From Legionellales bacterium (GTDB taxonomy: Bacteria; Pseudomonadota; Gammaproteobacteria; Comchoanobacterales; Comchoanobacteraceae), in the NCBI GenBank assembly GCA_002722435.1, contig PBLX01000020.1, positions 1-48,749 of the forward strand: a DNA stretch of 48,749 bases, in the 5' to 3' direction. The notes beneath the pieces were generated by a model, which was given only the letters and a program-made list of their open reading frames with translations, did no database searches and was not told where the DNA came from. This document shows positions 46,011-48,749 of the stretch, in pieces. Within the stretch, counting starts at the first letter, position 1; each line of letters opens with the position of its first letter. Position numbers and translations under genes: made by a program.

Positions 46011-46041
46011 GGAAAGCCCCCGTCAAAAAAACGGAGGCTTT
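46011..46041 (-). terminator. Terminator of the major capsid gene
   Basis: On the minus strand AAAGCCTCCGTT, a T-rich loop, GACGGGGGCTTT: an 11-12 bp GC-rich stem with a short U-run. Confidence 0.75.
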
Positions 46042-46067
46042 ACACTGTAGTTGTGCTAAATTATAGC

Positions 46068-47873
46068 CTAAGCGCCAGATTCTCCAAGGAGTCCGCGGAC
46101 GACAACAAGACCGTACATATCAGGACGCACCATCTTCTTGGCATAACGCGTCATGACTCCCTTACGGGGTACGAAGTCTTCTGGTCCGAAGATCGTAGGA
46201 GTGGTTTGCAGTGGCACGTATGGAGCGTACACATATCCGCTTTCAAGGAAAGAGGAACCGCGACGACCAACAAGGATCACGTTGCGAAGGAAGTATGGGT
46301 CAACAATGACATCAAACTTCTTGCTAAGCGAACCAACGTTCACTGCACCGACAGAACCGGTTTCATCGTCATGAGTGACAGATGCACGGAATCCAGCGGT
46401 GAACTCAAGAATGTTGGCAACTTCAGGTCCGCAGACGAGGAAGTTAGCGCCACCACGCAGAGTCTTACGGTGGATTGCAGCGGACACATCGTTGATAGTC
46501 TCAACAAGGGTCTCATACCACTCAGACACTGTACCGGTGAAATCGGGAGCAGCAGAGCTAGCACCAATTTCATTACCATTGGAGTCTACAAAGAGACCCG
46601 GGGCACGTGACCAGTAACGAGTATCGGCAGTTGCACCATTAACGAGGTCAGCAAGGATCTCGCGGTCAATCTCAAGAGCAATTTGCTCAGAGAGAATGCT
46701 GGTCAACTCGACTTCTGCATCAAGGTTGTGGTAGGCGTTAAGGTCTTGACCTAACTCCGGGGTCCACTTAGCCTTGAGCTTCTTCGTTTGAGCGGTAACA
46801 GCGATGCTGTCAACCTTGATGTCGATCTCTGGGATCAACTCGGAACCCTCAAGTCCCCACTCAGCTTGTCCAACAACCGAACCGAGAGCACCGCCGTTAG
46901 TCAAATCATCGATTTGTGGGCAGCTCAAGGAAAGGTGCCGGCCTCCAATATTGATAACACTTGGCGTAGTGCTGTCGCTGGTAACAAAGATAAGGTTCAA
47001 GTTACCATCACCACGACCTGCAGAAAGACCGTTACTACCAGTGGTAATGTGGGTCAAACGACGAACTTGCGCAGTCGTTGCAGCGCTGACACCGGCGTCA
47101 CCCAACACATCCGAAAGCGAAGCGATCGAACAGGAGAATGCACCGAGGTTGTTATAATCAGCTTGAGAGCCTGCACCAGCAGCTTGAATGTTGGATTTGG
47201 GAACCTCAACTCTAATTACATAACGGCCGGAACCACTGAGAGCAAGCAAGTCAGGATCGAAATCGATGATCTTGTTTTGCGCATTGGTACCATTTCCAAG
47301 TTGGAAGCCGCTAACGGTAAGAGCACTCGACGTAATGTCAAACGACGCAGTAGGCGAAGCGTATGCATAACCGCGGGCACTAACGGTGCGAGGACCAGAG
47401 AGGTCTTCACCCTTGGGACCAACAAGGTCAACACCACCAGTTACTTGAGAACCAACACGGTTGGTACCGTAAATGGACTCGTTAACCGAGTTACCGAATC
47501 TATCGGTAATGGTAGAGCTGCTTCCGAGATCGGGTGAATACACGAAATCAAGGAAGAAGATGAGACCCGATGGGAGACTCATCGGCTGAACGGAAACGAG
47601 ATCGTTTGCGATCAAGCCAGCGAAAACACGACGGACGATGGGGAATGCGACGGCGGCAAAACCTTCGACATCTCCAGCGGCCATAGAAGTACTTTCGCGA
47701 AGTAATTCTTTTGCTTGGTTTTCAAGCAAACGAGACATAGTGCCCTTTTGACGGTCAGAATTAAGACCCTCAAGAAGTCCGGTCTTCTCCCACTTGGAAA
47801 GAAGAGCGTGGCTCTCTGCTCGCATATCACGATTGACAACACCTTCGGTCAATCTATCGATAATACTAGACAT
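46068..47873 (-). CDS. Major capsid protein (gp23-like)
   Basis: The 601-residue protein has the gp23 family end: NFLVCGPEVANILEFTAGFR near 482, FDVIVDPYFLRNVILVGRRG near 522, YVYAPYVPLQTTPTIFGPED near 548 and a closing TRYAKKMVRPDMYGLVVVRG. The N-terminal helix (LLSKWEKTGLLEGL and MSRLLENQAKELLRE) is like the part removed by prohead protease in T4. A long beta-rich insertion carries Ser/Gly/Thr-rich strands. Codons are more GC-rich and regular than in neighbours, and AAAGGAGGTGATTT before the ATG is the strongest RBS in the window, both fitting very high expression. It is probably matured by cleavage; the protease is not certain. Confidence 0.95.
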   Translation of the reverse strand: MSSIIDRLTEGVVNRDMRAESHALLSKWEKTGLLEGLNSDRQKGTMSRLLENQAKELLRESTSMAAGDVEGFAAVAFPIVRRVFAGLIANDLVSVQPMSLPSGLIFFLDFVYSPDLGSSSTITDRFGNSVNESIYGTNRVGSQVTGGVDLVGPKGEDLSGPRTVSARGYAYASPTASFDITSSALTVSGFQLGNGTNAQNKIIDFDPDLLALSGSGRYVIRVEVPKSNIQAAGAGSQADYNNLGAFSCSIASLSDVLGDAGVSAATTAQVRRLTHITTGSNGLSAGRGDGNLNLIFVTSDSTTPSVINIGGRHLSLSCPQIDDLTNGGALGSVVGQAEWGLEGSELIPEIDIKVDSIAVTAQTKKLKAKWTPELGQDLNAYHNLDAEVELTSILSEQIALEIDREILADLVNGATADTRYWSRAPGLFVDSNGNEIGASSAAPDFTGTVSEWYETLVETINDVSAAIHRKTLRGGANFLVCGPEVANILEFTAGFRASVTHDDETGSVGAVNVGSLSKKFDVIVDPYFLRNVILVGRRGSSFLESGYVYAPYVPLQTTPTIFGPEDFVPRKGVMTRYAKKMVRPDMYGLVVVRGLLGESGA

Positions 47874-47900
47874 TTTAAATCACCTCCTTTTAATATATGA

Positions 47901-48749
47901 TTATTTTATTCCAGCTAGTCTTTTCATCCTATCCTGTAATGGATCGGATGCGGGCGTTTCTTTACGAGTTGCCCGAAGAACAGTATTGCGTCGACCGATT
48001 GCCTCGCTCAGTGATTTTGGTGACTTCTTAGGAGTCGACTCCACTGTGCTTTGAAGCGTTTCAAAAATAGTCTTCGCCTCTGTTACAGAACCAGCGCTAG
48101 AAATTGCTTCGACAATTTTATCTTTTTGTCGCTCATTAAGGGAGGAATTTCTCAAAACACGGTTCGTATAGAGCAAGCGTGCATTAGAAAGATTTACATC
48201 TTGTAAATTTTCTTTAAGCTCATGGAAGGCCTGCTCATATTTGTTATTCTGCTCGCTGAGTTGCTTATTCTCAAAAACCAACTCTTCTTGAGCTTTTTTC
48301 AAAACTTCCAATTCTTCTTCCACATCCGTACTACGACGGTGTGCTAATTCTTTTTCAATTTGAAATTTTAAGTCATCAGATGATCTACCTGCCCAGCCGG
48401 CAAGTTCTGCACCCATATCGACTGTAAGTTTTTCCATAATTGCATCGACAAGTGCATCGGGATCTACATCCTCTGACACCTCGTCCTCTTTTTTCTTTTC
48501 TTTGTCTTTTTTCTTTTTGGCGTCACCTTTTTCTTTTTGTGGCGCTCTAGTTGATGTTGGCTGTCTACCGCCCATATACGATGGGCCGCCAAGATCACGC
48601 ATATCATATGCCTCATCTAAATCTTCTTCTTCCTCGTTAATCTCATGACTAGAAAGAAGCTCATCTAAAGAAATCTCTTCCTCTGACTCTGACGCTAAGT
48701 TTTCTAAGTTTTCTTGCAATGCGCCTAAATCGATATTTAATTCTGTTTC
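47901..48749 (-). CDS. Prohead core/scaffold protein (gp22-like), 5' end outside the window
   Basis: The frame is open to the right edge, so the N-terminus is missing; the visible 282 residues begin ETELNIDLGALQENLENLAS. The first part is very acidic (SEEEISLDELLSSHE), then a Lys-rich linker (KGDAKKKKDKEKKKED), a helical part and a long coiled coil near residues 150-200 (EELEVLKKAQEELVFENKQL). The C-terminus SDPLQDRMKRLAGIK is the short basic end typical of scaffold proteins in T4-like phages. It sits directly before the capsid gene, as gene 22 does in T4. It should form the internal core on which the capsid assembles. Confidence 0.8.
   Translation of the reverse strand, partial: ETELNIDLGALQENLENLASESEEEISLDELLSSHEINEEEEDLDEAYDMRDLGGPSYMGGRQPTSTRAPQKEKGDAKKKKDKEKKKEDEVSEDVDPDALVDAIMEKLTVDMGAELAGWAGRSSDDLKFQIEKELAHRRSTDVEEELEVLKKAQEELVFENKQLSEQNNKYEQAFHELKENLQDVNLSNARLLYTNRVLRNSSLNERQKDKIVEAISSAGSVTEAKTIFETLQSTVESTPKKSPKSLSEAIGRRNTVLRATRKETPASDPLQDRMKRLAGIK

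Noticed and set aside
46002-47537. Long plus-strand frames of about 200-250 residues opposite the major capsid gene
   Set aside because: They lie wholly antisense to the gp23-like gene, have low-complexity composition and no RBS or family motif. They follow from the regular codon use of the capsid gene.
1-48749. tRNA genes, CRISPR arrays, insertion sequences, integrase or attachment sites
   Set aside because: I saw no cloverleaf-like clusters, regularly spaced repeats, transposase motifs or recombinase genes. A dedicated search could still find a weak tRNA.

Overview
The window is a contiguous piece of a tailed-phage (myovirus) genome with T4-like virion architecture. Every gene I can support lies on the minus strand, so transcription runs from the high coordinates to the low ones. 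The DNA is AT-rich, genes are packed with start/stop overlaps or gaps mostly under 150 bases, and Shine-Dalgarno sequences of the AGGAGG type are common, which fits a bacterial host. I see no tRNA, rRNA, CRISPR array, insertion sequence or integrase. Both window ends cut through genes. The phage encodes a cobalamin-dependent ribonucleotide reductase, so it probably needs a host that makes or imports B12. The host cannot be named from this sequence.

Region 48749-30122 is the virion module, in this transcription order: prohead core/scaffold (partial), gp23-like major capsid protein, a decoration-like protein, a small basic protein, gp13-, gp14- and gp15-like neck and sheath-terminator proteins, tail sheath, tail tube, a two-frame gp26-like/tail-chaperone pair with a possible programmed frameshift at a T7 run, tape measure, a tail-tube/baseplate junction protein, a gp53-like baseplate wedge protein, and a very large baseplate-hub-like protein.

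Region 30122-19802 is replication and nucleotide metabolism: an unrecognised 397-residue protein, a compact family A DNA polymerase, a protein that looks like a divergent FtsZ/tubulin relative, a gp32-like SSB, a small membrane protein, RecA/UvsX, a 5'-3' exonuclease, a DnaB-family helicase, a class II ribonucleotide reductase and a GroES-like co-chaperonin. Region 19785-13098 holds an amidase endolysin, a secreted metzincin protease, two sugar/flavin-like enzymes and a complete DnaE-type DNA polymerase. The phage therefore carries two unrelated polymerase families. Region 13095-1 is accessory and regulatory: HNH nuclease, two ClpP-like proteases, a J-domain-like protein, an adenine methylase, a thioredoxin, an IMP dehydrogenase-like enzyme, a ribbon-helix-helix-like protein, a sigma region 4-like protein, a hyperacidic protein, GroEL, a degenerate Dam-like protein, a DMT-like membrane protein and a phosphomannomutase-like phosphatase.

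Two promoter classes can be read from the DNA. Genes for replication, chaperonin and metabolism are preceded by near-perfect host-type promoters (TTGACA, 16-17 bases, TATAAT-like) about 20-30 bases before the start codon. Virion, lysis and protease genes are instead preceded by an exact octamer ACTATTTA on the coding strand, found upstream of ten late-type genes, usually just after a terminator or gene end. I infer that this is the late-promoter element and that the sigma region 4-like protein (7960-8217) with its overlapping RHH-like neighbour is a candidate for the factor that reads it. Other features that stand out are the FtsZ-like protein, the two-polymerase arrangement, the chaperonin/J-domain/ClpP set, promoters embedded inside terminator hairpins, and a short nested reading frame with its own promoter and ribosome binding site.
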